A DNA stretch of 64,000 nucleotides from Streptomyces canus (GTDB lineage Bacteria; Actinomycetota; Actinomycetes; Streptomycetales; Streptomycetaceae). The stretch is from contig NZ_KQ948664.1 in assembly GCF_001514145.1 (NCBI RefSeq), positions 54,523 to 118,522 of the forward strand. The letters are read 5' to 3'. Positions 14,733 through 21,862 of the stretch are shown in pieces. The notes under the pieces are model-generated. The model made no database searches and was not told the DNA's origin. It saw only the letters and a list, made by a program, of their open reading frames with translations. Positions within the stretch are counted from its first letter, which is position 1. Each line of letters opens with the position of its first letter. The translations under genes were made by a program, and so were the position numbers.

Positions 14733-15197
14733 ATGCACCCCGAACCCACCCGCCATACGTCCGCTGAGCGGGCCGTGGAAGTCCACCAGCCGACCCCGCT
14801 TCCGCCCGCCGTCATGACCCCGGTGCCGATGGTCGCCGTGCAGTCGGGCGCCGTGCCGTCGGTCGCGAGCATCGTCTTGCCGGACGGCCGTGTCGTCACC
14901 GGCTACGCCATCAACCCTGCACAGGCCGAACCCGTCGCGGCCAAGCCGCCCGTCTCCCGCGCGGCCGTGAACGTCGCTCTCGGGGGCGTCGGGTTCCTCG
15001 CGGTGTGCGGCGGCCTACTCCTGCTCACCACCTTCATCACCGCCCTGACTGCGCTCATCACCCAGCTCATCACCCTCGCCGCCGTCATCTTCGGCGGCTG
15101 GATCGCTGTGCAGGTCTTCAAGCCGCACGGCCACCAGGGCGGGACCACGGTCAACATCCGCAAAGCGATCTTCAAGCGCAACCACTTCCACGGCTGA
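14733..15197 (+). CDS. SpdD-like spread protein
   Basis: A 154-aa protein. Residues 1-75 are Pro/Val-rich and soluble; residues about 76-128 form two or three close membrane helices (AAVNVALGGVGFLAVCGGLL and LITQLITLAAVIFGGWIAVQ); the tail is basic (HGHQGGTTVNIRKAIFKRNH). This matches the SpdD-type proteins of Streptomyces plasmids needed for pock formation, the spread of the element through septa of the recipient mycelium. It follows the repeat cluster, so it may have its own promoter. Confidence 0.72.
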   Translation: MHPEPTRHTSAERAVEVHQPTPLPPAVMTPVPMVAVQSGAVPSVASIVLPDGRVVTGYAINPAQAEPVAAKPPVSRAAVNVALGGVGFLAVCGGLLLLTTFITALTALITQLITLAAVIFGGWIAVQVFKPHGHQGGTTVNIRKAIFKRNHFHG

Positions 15198-15233
15198 CCA
15201 TCAATGGCCCTTCCGAGAACCCTTCCTGCGTTC

Positions 15234-15776
15234 TCAGGGAAGGACGGGCGCCTCAGGAGGCACGATGTCGGAGGCTGCGGGCCGCGACGGCATGGGCACC
15301 CCGCACGCCTTTCCCGACGCGTCCGCGTCGAATACGATCCCCGCGCCCTCGGGGACCTTCCCCGCGCCCAGGATCATCTCCCAGCCGTTCTTCTTCAGGC
15401 GCCAAGCCTGGTCGGTGTCGTCGGCCAGCATCTGCTCCACCTGTCCCCAGCCCCGTGCTTTGAGCACGGCAAGCACCGAGTCCACGGACTCACGCTTCGG
15501 CGCGTCTCCAGTCCGCAAGGACGCGATCACGCGGCACGGATTGCCGGCCTTGCTCGTGTCGAGGAAACCCAGGTGCCCGATCCTCGCAGCAGCGGCCGCA
15601 GACCGGACATCGCCCCGTACGGCATCGGGGGTCAGCTCGTCCCTGGCCTTCTTTTCGGCCGCACGAGCAGTCGTCGTCGCCCGCTCGCCTGCTGTGCCGA
15701 CGCTGTCACCGCCGCCGCAACCTGTCAGCGCCGTCATCACCGCTATCGCGGTCACGGCCACTCCCACCCCACGCAT
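15234..15776 (-). CDS. element-encoded lipoprotein
   Basis: A 180-aa protein with an N-terminal lipoprotein signal: hydrophobic core VAVTAIAVMTA and lipobox LTGC, so it should be anchored to the outside of the membrane. The mature part is a small soluble domain (VRSAAAAARIGHLGFLDTSK ... CRVIASLRTGD ... VLAVLKARGWGQVEQML) of no family I recognise. It is the only right-half gene on the minus strand and is divergent from the replication operon. A surface-exposed element protein could act in entry exclusion, but nothing in the sequence proves that. Confidence 0.7.
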   Translation of the reverse strand: MRGVGVAVTAIAVMTALTGCGGGDSVGTAGERATTTARAAEKKARDELTPDAVRGDVRSAAAAARIGHLGFLDTSKAGNPCRVIASLRTGDAPKRESVDSVLAVLKARGWGQVEQMLADDTDQAWRLKKNGWEMILGAGKVPEGAGIVFDADASGKACGVPMPSRPAASDIVPPEAPVLP

Positions 15777-15896
15777 GTGTCCTGCCTTCGAATCGTTTCG
15801 TGTGCAGTCAAGCCAAGGGCGGCCCCTCCGTCTCGCCAAAGAAGCGGGGCCGCCCTTGTCCAACCAGAACCCATCAAGGAACTGGAGACCTTCAGC

Positions 15897-16631
15897 ATGA
15901 CCGACCCCACCAACATCCGGCGAGTGCGCACCGCACGGCCGCGCCTGTTGGATCTGTTCTCCTGCGCCGGCGGCGCCGCCATGGGCTACCACCGCGCGGG
16001 ATTCACCGTGCACGGCTGCGACATCGCCCACCGACCCAACTACCCCTTCCCCTACCACTGGGGTGACGCGCTGGCCTACCTCGCCCACCTGATCACGACG
16101 GGCGAGATCCGCCGGTACGCGTTCGTCCACGCCTCCCCGCCGTGCCAGCACGGATGCGCCCTCACCGTCGGCACGAACGCCTCCCAGGGATGGGGCGGCA
16201 CGCACCTCGACCTGGTAGCGCCCACCCGCGCGCTGCTGGATGCGACCGGCCTGCCCTACGTCATCGAGCAGCCCAACGGCCGCGCGAAGATCCGCAAAGA
16301 CCTCACCCTATGCGGCGAGATGTTCGGACTCGGGGTCATCCGCCACCGCAACTTCGAGTTGGGCGGCTGGACCATCGAGCAGCCCGCGCACGTCCCGCAC
16401 CGGGGCCGCGTGCGCGGCTACCGTCACGGCCGCTTCTACGACGGCCCGTATGTGGCCGCGTACGGCAATGGCGGGGGCAAGCCGTCCGTCCCGGAGCTTC
16501 AGGCCGCGATGGGCATCGACTGGACCGGCGTGCGCGCGGAACTGACCGAAGCCATTCCGCCGGCCTTCACAGAGTTCATCGGCCGCGCCTACCTCGCCGC
16601 TCCCATCTCTGCGTGGGGAGTGGCCGCGTGA
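15897..16631 (+). CDS. short DNA (cytosine-5) methyltransferase-like protein
   Basis: A 244-aa protein. Motif I is LDLFSCAGGAAMGYHRAGF (about residues 18-36) and motif IV is SPPCQHG (about 81-87) with the catalytic Cys; VIEQPNG replaces the usual ENV motif VI. The C-terminal PELQAAMGIDW ... AIPPAFTEFIG corresponds to motifs IX-X. At 244 aa it is well below the usual 320-450, so the target-recognition domain must be minimal. No restriction enzyme is nearby, so it is an orphan methyltransferase, possibly protecting the element from host restriction. Overlaps the prim-pol start (GTGA). An ATG at 15897 follows GGAG. Confidence 0.85.
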   Translation: MTDPTNIRRVRTARPRLLDLFSCAGGAAMGYHRAGFTVHGCDIAHRPNYPFPYHWGDALAYLAHLITTGEIRRYAFVHASPPCQHGCALTVGTNASQGWGGTHLDLVAPTRALLDATGLPYVIEQPNGRAKIRKDLTLCGEMFGLGVIRHRNFELGGWTIEQPAHVPHRGRVRGYRHGRFYDGPYVAAYGNGGGKPSVPELQAAMGIDWTGVRAELTEAIPPAFTEFIGRAYLAAPISAWGVAA

Positions 16632-17521
16632 GCGAGGACCTGATGCGTGCCGCCCTGGAGGCCGCCGCGCGTGGCTGGCACGTCTTCCCGCTGCGGCCCG
16701 GTACCAAGAGGCCCGCGCTGCACGGCGAGGCCGCCTGCCCCCGCACCGGAGTCTGCGCGAGCGGCCACCGCAAGTGGGAGCAGCGCGCCACCATCGACCC
16801 CGACCGCATCCGTGCGACTTGGTCCCGGGCCCCGTTCAACGTCGGCATTGCCACCGGTCCCTCCGGGTTGGTCGTCGTCGACCTCGACATGCCCAAGAAC
16901 AACAGCAGTTCGGACGCGCCTAGCGGCGCGGCAACCTTCGCAGCGCTCTGCGAGCGCGCCGGACAGCAGGTGCCCGACACCTACCGGACCCGGACCGCGA
17001 GCGGCGGTGAGCACCTGTACTTCACCGCCCCCGACGGCATCCGCCTCGCCAACACGGCGGGCACCATTGGCGAGTTGGTCGACACCCGGGCCTGGGGCGG
17101 CTACGTCGTGGCCGCCGGGTCGCGCACCCCCGCCGGAGCCTACGAAGCGCTGTGCGGCTCCGTGGCGGCCCCTCTGCCCTCCTGGCTCCAAAGCATCCTG
17201 GAACCGGCCCCCAGGGTGCCTCAGGCCCCCTCAATGGCCGTATCGGGGCAATCGCACCGATATGCGGATGTAGCGCTCACCGCTGAGGCCCGGAACGTCG
17301 CCACGGCCCAACTCGGGGCGCGGGAAGCCGCGTTGTTCCGTGCCGCGCGCGCCCTGGGACGGTTCGTCGCATGGGGCGACCTCCCCCGGCACGTGGTTGA
17401 GCAGGCTCTTCAGGAGGCAGGCGAGGCCGCCGGACTCACCGTCGCCGAATGCCGCTCCACCCTCCGCAGCGCCCTCAACTGGTCCATCACCCACAACCAG
17501 GGACGGAGGCAGGCGGCATGA
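16628..17521 (+). CDS. prim-pol replication protein (bifunctional DNA primase/polymerase)
   Basis: A 297-aa AEP-superfamily protein. The N-terminus has AAARGWHVFPLRPGTKRPAL, a prim-pol hallmark; GIATGPSGLVVVDLDMPK holds the catalytic DxD at about residues 81-83; SGGEHLYF is the conserved sGGxH motif. The C-terminal 90 residues are a helical domain (AARALGRFVAWGDLPRHVVE). With the DUF3631 helicase it forms the replication module that lets the excised element replicate before transfer. It starts at a GTG overlapping the methyltransferase stop, so the two are coupled. Confidence 0.9.
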   Translation: MSEDLMRAALEAAARGWHVFPLRPGTKRPALHGEAACPRTGVCASGHRKWEQRATIDPDRIRATWSRAPFNVGIATGPSGLVVVDLDMPKNNSSSDAPSGAATFAALCERAGQQVPDTYRTRTASGGEHLYFTAPDGIRLANTAGTIGELVDTRAWGGYVVAAGSRTPAGAYEALCGSVAAPLPSWLQSILEPAPRVPQAPSMAVSGQSHRYADVALTAEARNVATAQLGAREAALFRAARALGRFVAWGDLPRHVVEQALQEAGEAAGLTVAECRSTLRSALNWSITHNQGRRQAA

Positions 17522-17874
17522 GCGCCCCCTCCCGCCCCTCCCTGAAGAGCATCACCGACACCCCGACCGACCCGCAGGCCGCTCCACAGGCTGTGGGAAC
17601 GACGGCCGTGGGCGAACCGAAGGTCGCCGCCCGTAAGGGCGTCCGCACTGCTGTTGGCCCTGACCCACAGTCCGGAGACGGGCGCTACCCCGTCGCGTGG
17701 CTGACCATCAGCGCCCCGCGCGGCGCAGTGCCCACGGCCACGTCGACGTGCCTGTGCGGCCGCGACCGCAGCGCCGTCGGCAACCGCCGGGTGCTTGCCC
17801 TGATCGCCGACCACACCGCCCACCGCGACACCTGCCCCCTGCGCACTCCCCAGGAAGGAAGGGCCGCCGCATGA
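17518..17874 (+). CDS. 118-aa small protein with a Cys/His cluster in the rep operon
   Basis: The N-terminal half is unstructured (SLKSITDTPTDPQAAPQAV); the C-terminal half holds ATSTCLCGRDRSAVGNRRVL then IADHTAHRDTCPL, a CxC-x-HxxxxxC arrangement that could bind zinc. Four-base overlaps on both sides (ATGA with the prim-pol stop and with the helicase start) place it inside the replication operon. Similar proteins sit at this place in other Streptomyces AICEs; role unknown. Confidence 0.7.
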   Translation: MSAPSRPSLKSITDTPTDPQAAPQAVGTTAVGEPKVAARKGVRTAVGPDPQSGDGRYPVAWLTISAPRGAVPTATSTCLCGRDRSAVGNRRVLALIADHTAHRDTCPLRTPQEGRAAA

Positions 17875-19016
17875 CCGACACCATCAACGGGGCCGCGCTG
17901 CTCGACGAGGTGGAAGCCTTCCACCGCCGCTTCAACGTCTTCCCCCACGAGGCCGCCTACGTCGCTGTCGCACTGTGGGACGCGCACGCTCACCTGCTCG
18001 ACTGCTTCGACTCCACCCCGCGTCTGGCGTTCCTCTCGCCGGAGCCCGGCTCGGGCAAGTCACGGGCGCTGGAAGTCGTCGAAACCCTCGTGCCCGCGCC
18101 GATGACGGCCGTCAACGCGTCCGCCGCCGCCCTGTTCCGCTCCGTGTCCAACCCCAACGGGCGCCCGACGATCCTGTTCGACGAGATCGACACGATCTTC
18201 GGCCCCAAGGCAGGCGACAACGAGGAACTGCGCGGGTTCCTCAACGCCGGACACCGCCGGACCGGCGTCACCTACCGGTGCATCGGCGACGGCGGCAACC
18301 AGACCGTGCAGGCCTTCCCCTCGTACTGCGCGGTCGCGGTCGCCGGACTCGGCAACCTGCCCGACACGATCATGACCCGCTCCGTCATCATCCGCATGCG
18401 CCGCCGGGCCCGCAACGAACGCGTGGAAGCCTTCCGGGCCCGCCTGCATGAGGCCGAGGGACACGCACTGCGCGACCGGCTCGCCCAATGGGCGGAACAC
18501 GCACGAGGGTTCGTCATGGGCGCCTGGCCCGAGATGCCCGACGGGGTCAGCGACCGGCCGGCGGACGTGTGGGAACCCCTGCTCGCCATCGCCGACGCTA
18601 TCGGGGGCGACTGGCCTGAGCGGGCACGGGCGGCATGCGTGACGCTGGTGACCGCGTCCAAGGCCAACGACAAAGGCAGCCTCGGTGTCCGGCTGCTGAC
18701 CGACCTCCGCGATCACGTCATGGTCGGCATCGACCGCCTTCCCACCGTCGCCATCCTCGACCGGCTCAACGCCCTCGACGACGCCCCATGGGCCGACCTG
18801 CACGGCAAGCCACTCGACAACCGGCGCCTGTCGAAGATGCTCGCCGAGTACATGACGGCGGACAACGAGCCGATCGCCTCCCGCAACATCAAGACCGCCG
18901 GGAGTGTCCTCAAGGGCTACTACAGCGCCGATCTGTGGGATGCGTGGGCCCGCTACTGCCCCCCACCCCCGGAAAGTCCGCTACCTCCGCTACCCGGCAC
19001 CGAAAACGCCGCCTGA
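17871..19016 (+). CDS. DUF3631 replication helicase/ATPase
   Basis: A 381-aa ATPase. Walker A EPGSGKSRAL at about residue 56, Walker B TILFDEIDTIF at about 100, and a sensor-1-like AVAVAGLGNLP at about 158; the C-terminal 180 residues, including LLTDLRDHV and MLAEYMTADNEPIASRNIKT (in parts), form the DUF3631 domain. Acts with the adjacent prim-pol as the initiator/helicase of element replication. The last codons (18977-18994) already contain two copies of the CCGCTACC iteron found downstream, so the origin appears to begin inside the gene. Confidence 0.88.
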   Translation: MTDTINGAALLDEVEAFHRRFNVFPHEAAYVAVALWDAHAHLLDCFDSTPRLAFLSPEPGSGKSRALEVVETLVPAPMTAVNASAAALFRSVSNPNGRPTILFDEIDTIFGPKAGDNEELRGFLNAGHRRTGVTYRCIGDGGNQTVQAFPSYCAVAVAGLGNLPDTIMTRSVIIRMRRRARNERVEAFRARLHEAEGHALRDRLAQWAEHARGFVMGAWPEMPDGVSDRPADVWEPLLAIADAIGGDWPERARAACVTLVTASKANDKGSLGVRLLTDLRDHVMVGIDRLPTVAILDRLNALDDAPWADLHGKPLDNRRLSKMLAEYMTADNEPIASRNIKTAGSVLKGYYSADLWDAWARYCPPPPESPLPPLPGTENAA

Positions 19017-19150
19017 CCAGCAACAACGCGGTAGCGGCAACCCGCCCCGGTTGCCGCTACCGCCCCGCTACCCATCCGCTACCGCTACCCCTTCCCGCTA
19101 CCTTCAACAGGCCCCTGACCTGCGAGGTAGCGGCGGTAGCGGAAGTAGCG
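18977..19150. repeat. CCGCTACC iteron field, candidate origin of replication or Xis/Int control region
   Basis: Copies of TCCGCTACC at 18977-18985 and 18986-18994; GGTAGCGG at 19030-19037; CCGCTACC at 19054-19061, 19065-19072, 19076-19083, 19082-19089 and 19095-19102; GGTAGCGG at 19126-19133 and 19135-19142; AGTAGCG at 19144-19150. A perfect 13-bp hairpin (19028-19040 with 19051-19063, 10-nt loop) is built from two of them. The field fills the gap between the helicase gene and xis. Confidence 0.72.
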
Positions 19151-19195
19151 CCCCTCAGAGAGGCCCCCCGAAGGATCGCCCCGAGGAGTCACCGC

Positions 19196-19393
19196 ATGAG
19201 CACCGCGCTGCCCACCACCCATGAGGCGTTGACGGTCCCCGAGGTCATGACGGCCCTGCGACTCAGCCGCTTCAAGGTCTACGACCTCATCCGCTCGAAC
19301 CAGCTCAAGAGCTTCACCATCGGCCGAGCCCGCCGGATTCCCGCCGATGCGCTCCACAACTTCATGCAGGACCGACTGAAAGAGGCCGCGTAA
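19196..19393 (+). CDS. excisionase-like small helix-turn-helix protein
   Basis: A 65-aa MerR-type winged HTH: LTVPEVMTALRLSRFKVYDL then IRSNQLKSFTIGRARRIPAD, the standard helix-turn-helix excisionase layout. It bends att DNA so that the integrase can excise the element. The integrase ATG overlaps its stop codon (TAATG), so the two proteins are made together, as in pSAM2. Expression is probably controlled through the iteron-rich region immediately upstream. Confidence 0.88.
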   Translation: MSTALPTTHEALTVPEVMTALRLSRFKVYDLIRSNQLKSFTIGRARRIPADALHNFMQDRLKEAA

Positions 19394-20676
19394 TGGCGAG
19401 GCGCCGCGCCAACGGTGAGGGAACCATCACCAAGCGGAAGGACGGCCGCTATCAGGCCGCCGCGTACGTCTACCGCCCCGACGGGACACGTACACGGAAG
19501 TTCGTCTACGGCAAGACCCGCGAGGAAGTCGCCAACCAGCTCACGGAGTTGCAGGAGAAGACCCGCCAGGGCATCCCGGCCGCATCGTCGACGATGGCGT
19601 TCGGTGAGTTCCTGACCTACTGGCTCGCCGCCATCGCGCCGGAACGGCTCAAGCCCTCCACCCTGAACAGCTACGAGGGACTCACCCGCCTGTACATCCG
19701 TCCCGCACTCGGCAGCAAGAAGCTCAACCGCCTTACGCCGGCGGACGTGCGCCGCTTCCTGGCGGAGTTCAAGAGCTCCTGCCTGTGCTGCCTCCGGGGC
19801 GCGGACAAGGAGCGCCCGGAAGGCAAGCGTTCCTGCTGCGCCATCGGCAAGTGCTGCGAGCGCCGCCCGTCGGCCCGCACCGTTCAGTACATCCACGCCG
19901 TACTCCGGTCCGCCCTTCAGCAGGCAATGCGCGAGGAACTGATCGCTCGCAACGTCGCCCGGATCGTGGAGACACCCACCGTGACCCGCAAGGAGGTGCG
20001 CCCTCTGAACGCCGCCGAAGCCCGCCTGTTGCTCAAGACCGCGCGGTCCCACCGGCTCTACGCCCTGTGGCTGCTGCTCGTATCGACCGGCCTGCGTCGT
20101 GGCGAGGCTCTCGCGCTCACCTGGTCAGACGTCGACCTCACGAACGGTCAACTCCGTGTCCGCCGGAACGTGCAGCGCATCCGGCGAGAGCTGATCTTCG
20201 GCACCCCCAAGACCATGCGGTCGATCCGGACGGTCCCCCTGCCGAAGCACTGCGTGCGGGCACTCACCCAGCACCGTGAACAGCAGGAGCGCGAACGCAT
20301 GGTGGCGGGGAAGAAGTGGCAGTCCACGCCGGGACAGCCGGACGGGCTGATCTTCACCACGTCGACCGGTCGCGTCACGGACCCCCGGAGCCTGAACCGC
20401 ATGCTGACCATCCTGTGCAGGGATGCCCACGTGCACCGCGTCCGGGTGCACGACCTCCGGCACACCTGCGCCTCGCTCCTTCTCGCCCAAGGTGTCGACG
20501 CTCGCACGATCATGGAGACACTCGGGCACAGCACGATCACCATGACGCTGGACACCTACGCGCACGTGATGGACACGACGCTGAGGGCAGCAGCCGATCA
20601 GATGGACGACGCCCTGAACCTCGACGAGCCCGACGAGAATTCGGAGGGCGAGACGGAACCGGACTCCGAGAGCTAA
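19393..20676 (+). CDS. tyrosine-recombinase integrase
   Basis: A 427-aa site-specific recombinase that integrates and, with Xis, excises the element at tRNA-Arg. N-terminal arm-binding domain (RRRANGEGTITKRKDGRYQA), core-binding domain, then the catalytic domain with Arg in TGLRRGE (about 234), HDLRHT (about 353-358), LGHS (about 377) and the nucleophile Tyr in TLDTYAH (about 391). All catalytic residues are present. A Cys-rich insertion at about 130-158 (SSCLCCLRG, RSCCAIGKCCERR) lies in the core-binding domain and may bind zinc. The gene stops 18 bp before the right arm repeats. Confidence 0.95.
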   Translation: MARRRANGEGTITKRKDGRYQAAAYVYRPDGTRTRKFVYGKTREEVANQLTELQEKTRQGIPAASSTMAFGEFLTYWLAAIAPERLKPSTLNSYEGLTRLYIRPALGSKKLNRLTPADVRRFLAEFKSSCLCCLRGADKERPEGKRSCCAIGKCCERRPSARTVQYIHAVLRSALQQAMREELIARNVARIVETPTVTRKEVRPLNAAEARLLLKTARSHRLYALWLLLVSTGLRRGEALALTWSDVDLTNGQLRVRRNVQRIRRELIFGTPKTMRSIRTVPLPKHCVRALTQHREQQERERMVAGKKWQSTPGQPDGLIFTTSTGRVTDPRSLNRMLTILCRDAHVHRVRVHDLRHTCASLLLAQGVDARTIMETLGHSTITMTLDTYAHVMDTTLRAAADQMDDALNLDEPDENSEGETEPDSES

Positions 20677-20693
20677 GCGCCCGATCCGACCGC

Positions 20694-20716
20694 GTTGATG
20701 TCACCCGTTGATGTCA
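20694..20716 (+). repeat. right attachment-arm repeat pair
   Basis: GTTGATGTCA twice, at 20694-20703 and 20707-20716, 13 bp apart, immediately before the terminator and attR. Same pair with slight change at 4492-4514 and 3015-3037. Candidate arm-type binding sites for the integrase. Confidence 0.65.
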
Positions 20717-20749
20717 AAGGCCCCTTGGGATCATCCCAAGGGGCCTTTG
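20717..20749 (-). terminator. terminator of the regenerated tRNA-Arg
   Basis: AAAGGCCCCTTGGGAT / ATCCCAAGGGGCCTTT hairpin, 14-16 bp stem, directly 3' of the tRNA on the minus strand and also 3' of int on the plus strand. It is supplied by the element's attP. Confidence 0.8.
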
Positions 20750-20751
20750 AC

Positions 20752-20798
20752 CTGTGTGCACTCGGCAGGATTCGAACCTGCAACCTTCTGATCCGTAG
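20752..20798 (-). repeat. attR: 47-bp repeat inside tRNA-Arg
   Basis: Identical to attL at 4350-4396. It covers the tRNA from the 3' end through the anticodon, so the crossover took place in or 3' of the anticodon loop and the tRNA remains intact. Confidence 0.93.
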
Positions 20799-20829
20799 TC
20801 AGATGCTCTATCCGTTAAGCTACGAGTGC
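20757..20829 (-). tRNA. tRNA-Arg(ACG), integration site
   Basis: A 73-nt cloverleaf: acceptor GCACTCG / CGAGTGC, anticodon stem TCTGA / TCAGA with loop CTACGGA (anticodon ACG, A34 normally modified to inosine), T-arm GCAGG-TTCGAAT-CCTGC. Discriminator A; CCA not encoded. Its 3' part comes from the AICE. Confidence 0.95.
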
Positions 20830-21018
20830 TTGTTCTGTTTTCTCGCCGTTCCTTGCCCTTCCGGGCCGCTCGCGGCGACAGGAAGAACATTACATGACTG
20901 CCGCTCCCATGTGAAATCCGTTTGCCGTAGCCCTTGTGAGCTGCGGAAACACCCATCAGGGCGGGGAGAACAACGACGAAGCCCCGGTCGCTCGGACCGG
21001 GGCTTCGGTGATCTTGCG

Positions 21019-21109
21019 CGGAGGCGGAGGGATTTGAACCCTCGATGGGATTTAAGTCCCAAACCGCATTAGCAGTGCGGCGCCATAGACCGGACTAGGC
21101 GACGCCTCC
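21019..21109 (-). tRNA. tRNA-Ser(GCT)
   Basis: A 91-nt class II tRNA: acceptor GGAGGCG / CGCCTCC, anticodon stem CCGCA / TGCGG with loop CTGCTAA (anticodon GCT), long variable arm GGGACTTAAATCCC, T-loop TTCAAAT. Discriminator G as expected for serine. Confidence 0.94.
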
Positions 21110-21262
21110 CGCACAGCCGCCCGCGCGAGCGCGAGTGGTGCGTGCAGATGATGACACAGCCGGAGGTCGTGCCACCAATCGGTTCCCACGGTACTAGGCG
21201 GGCGGGGCACAGGGCAAAGTGCTTCGGCGCAACGTACGGCGCCGTCCGGCGTTAGTCAGGGC

Positions 21263-21691
21263 ATGTCATACGTCACCCGGCTCGGCCGGCTCGTCCGGTT
21301 GAGTCCCCTCCCGCTGTTCCTCGCCGCCCTGGCCCCCACGCCCGCGTCGGCGTACACCGACGGCGGCGACCATCTCATCGTCACCGTCCAGGACGCGGGA
21401 AGCGGCGCCGACGGGATCTTCGAGGTCGACTGTCACCCGGCCCGCGGCACCCACCCCGACCCGGCCGGCGCCTGCGCCGTCCTGGAGCGGAACACCCGGT
21501 GGGGGAAGGACACCTTCGCCCCCGTCCCCGAGGGCGGCTTCTGCACCATGCTCTACGGCGGTCCCGCCACCGCCCACGTCACGGGGACCTGGGCCGGGCG
21601 CCCCGTGGACACCTGGTTCGACCGGAGCGACGGGTGCGACACCGCGCGCTGGGACCGGTTCGTGCCGCTCCTCCCCAGCATGGGCACCTAG
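21263..21691 (+). CDS. subtilisin-inhibitor-like (SSI) secreted protease inhibitor
   Basis: A 142-aa precursor. Signal peptide to about residue 30 (LSPLPLFLAALAPTPASA), then a mature domain of about 112 aa with the SSI landmarks: DPAGACAVL, a reactive-site loop CTMLYGG, and the family signature YGGPATAHVTGTWAGRPVDT with FDRSDGCDTARWDRF. Two disulfides are expected from four Cys. By alignment with SSI the P1 residue would be the Met of CTML, suiting subtilisin-type targets. Streptomyces secrete such inhibitors to restrain their own proteases during development. Confidence 0.9.
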   Translation: MSYVTRLGRLVRLSPLPLFLAALAPTPASAYTDGGDHLIVTVQDAGSGADGIFEVDCHPARGTHPDPAGACAVLERNTRWGKDTFAPVPEGGFCTMLYGGPATAHVTGTWAGRPVDTWFDRSDGCDTARWDRFVPLLPSMGT

Positions 21692-21862
21692 CCACCGAGG
21701 GGCGGTCACACGTTCTACTTCACTTCGTCGTGCGACCTCCCTCTCATCCAGCACCCCCCGCGCAACGGCTGCGCTTAGACTCCCTCGCGTGACACGTCGC
21801 GGGCCCCTTGGCAAGATGGCCCGAACGGTCGGCAAGGTGCGGTAACAGGGAGGAAGCGTCTC

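Larger units (their letters stand above)
4350..20798. mobile_element. actinomycete integrative and conjugative element (AICE), pSAM2/SLP1-like
   Basis: A 16.4-kb element bounded by a perfect 47-bp direct repeat of tRNA-Arg(ACG). It carries the full AICE gene set: tyrosine integrase and excisionase beside attR, a prim-pol plus DUF3631 helicase replication module, one FtsK/SpoIIIE-type translocase for double-stranded DNA transfer, spread proteins and a GntR (KorSA-like) repressor. The tRNA is regenerated at the right end, so the integration should be neutral for the host. No gene of the core set is broken, so the element is probably functional. The left third (4400-7700) is cargo with visibly lower GC and less typical codon use than the flanking genes. 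Confidence 0.95.

Noticed and set aside
9630..15197. Type IV secretion (relaxase-based) conjugation
   Set aside because: No relaxase, coupling protein or VirB-like genes; the single FtsK-type translocase indicates the actinomycete double-stranded transfer mode.
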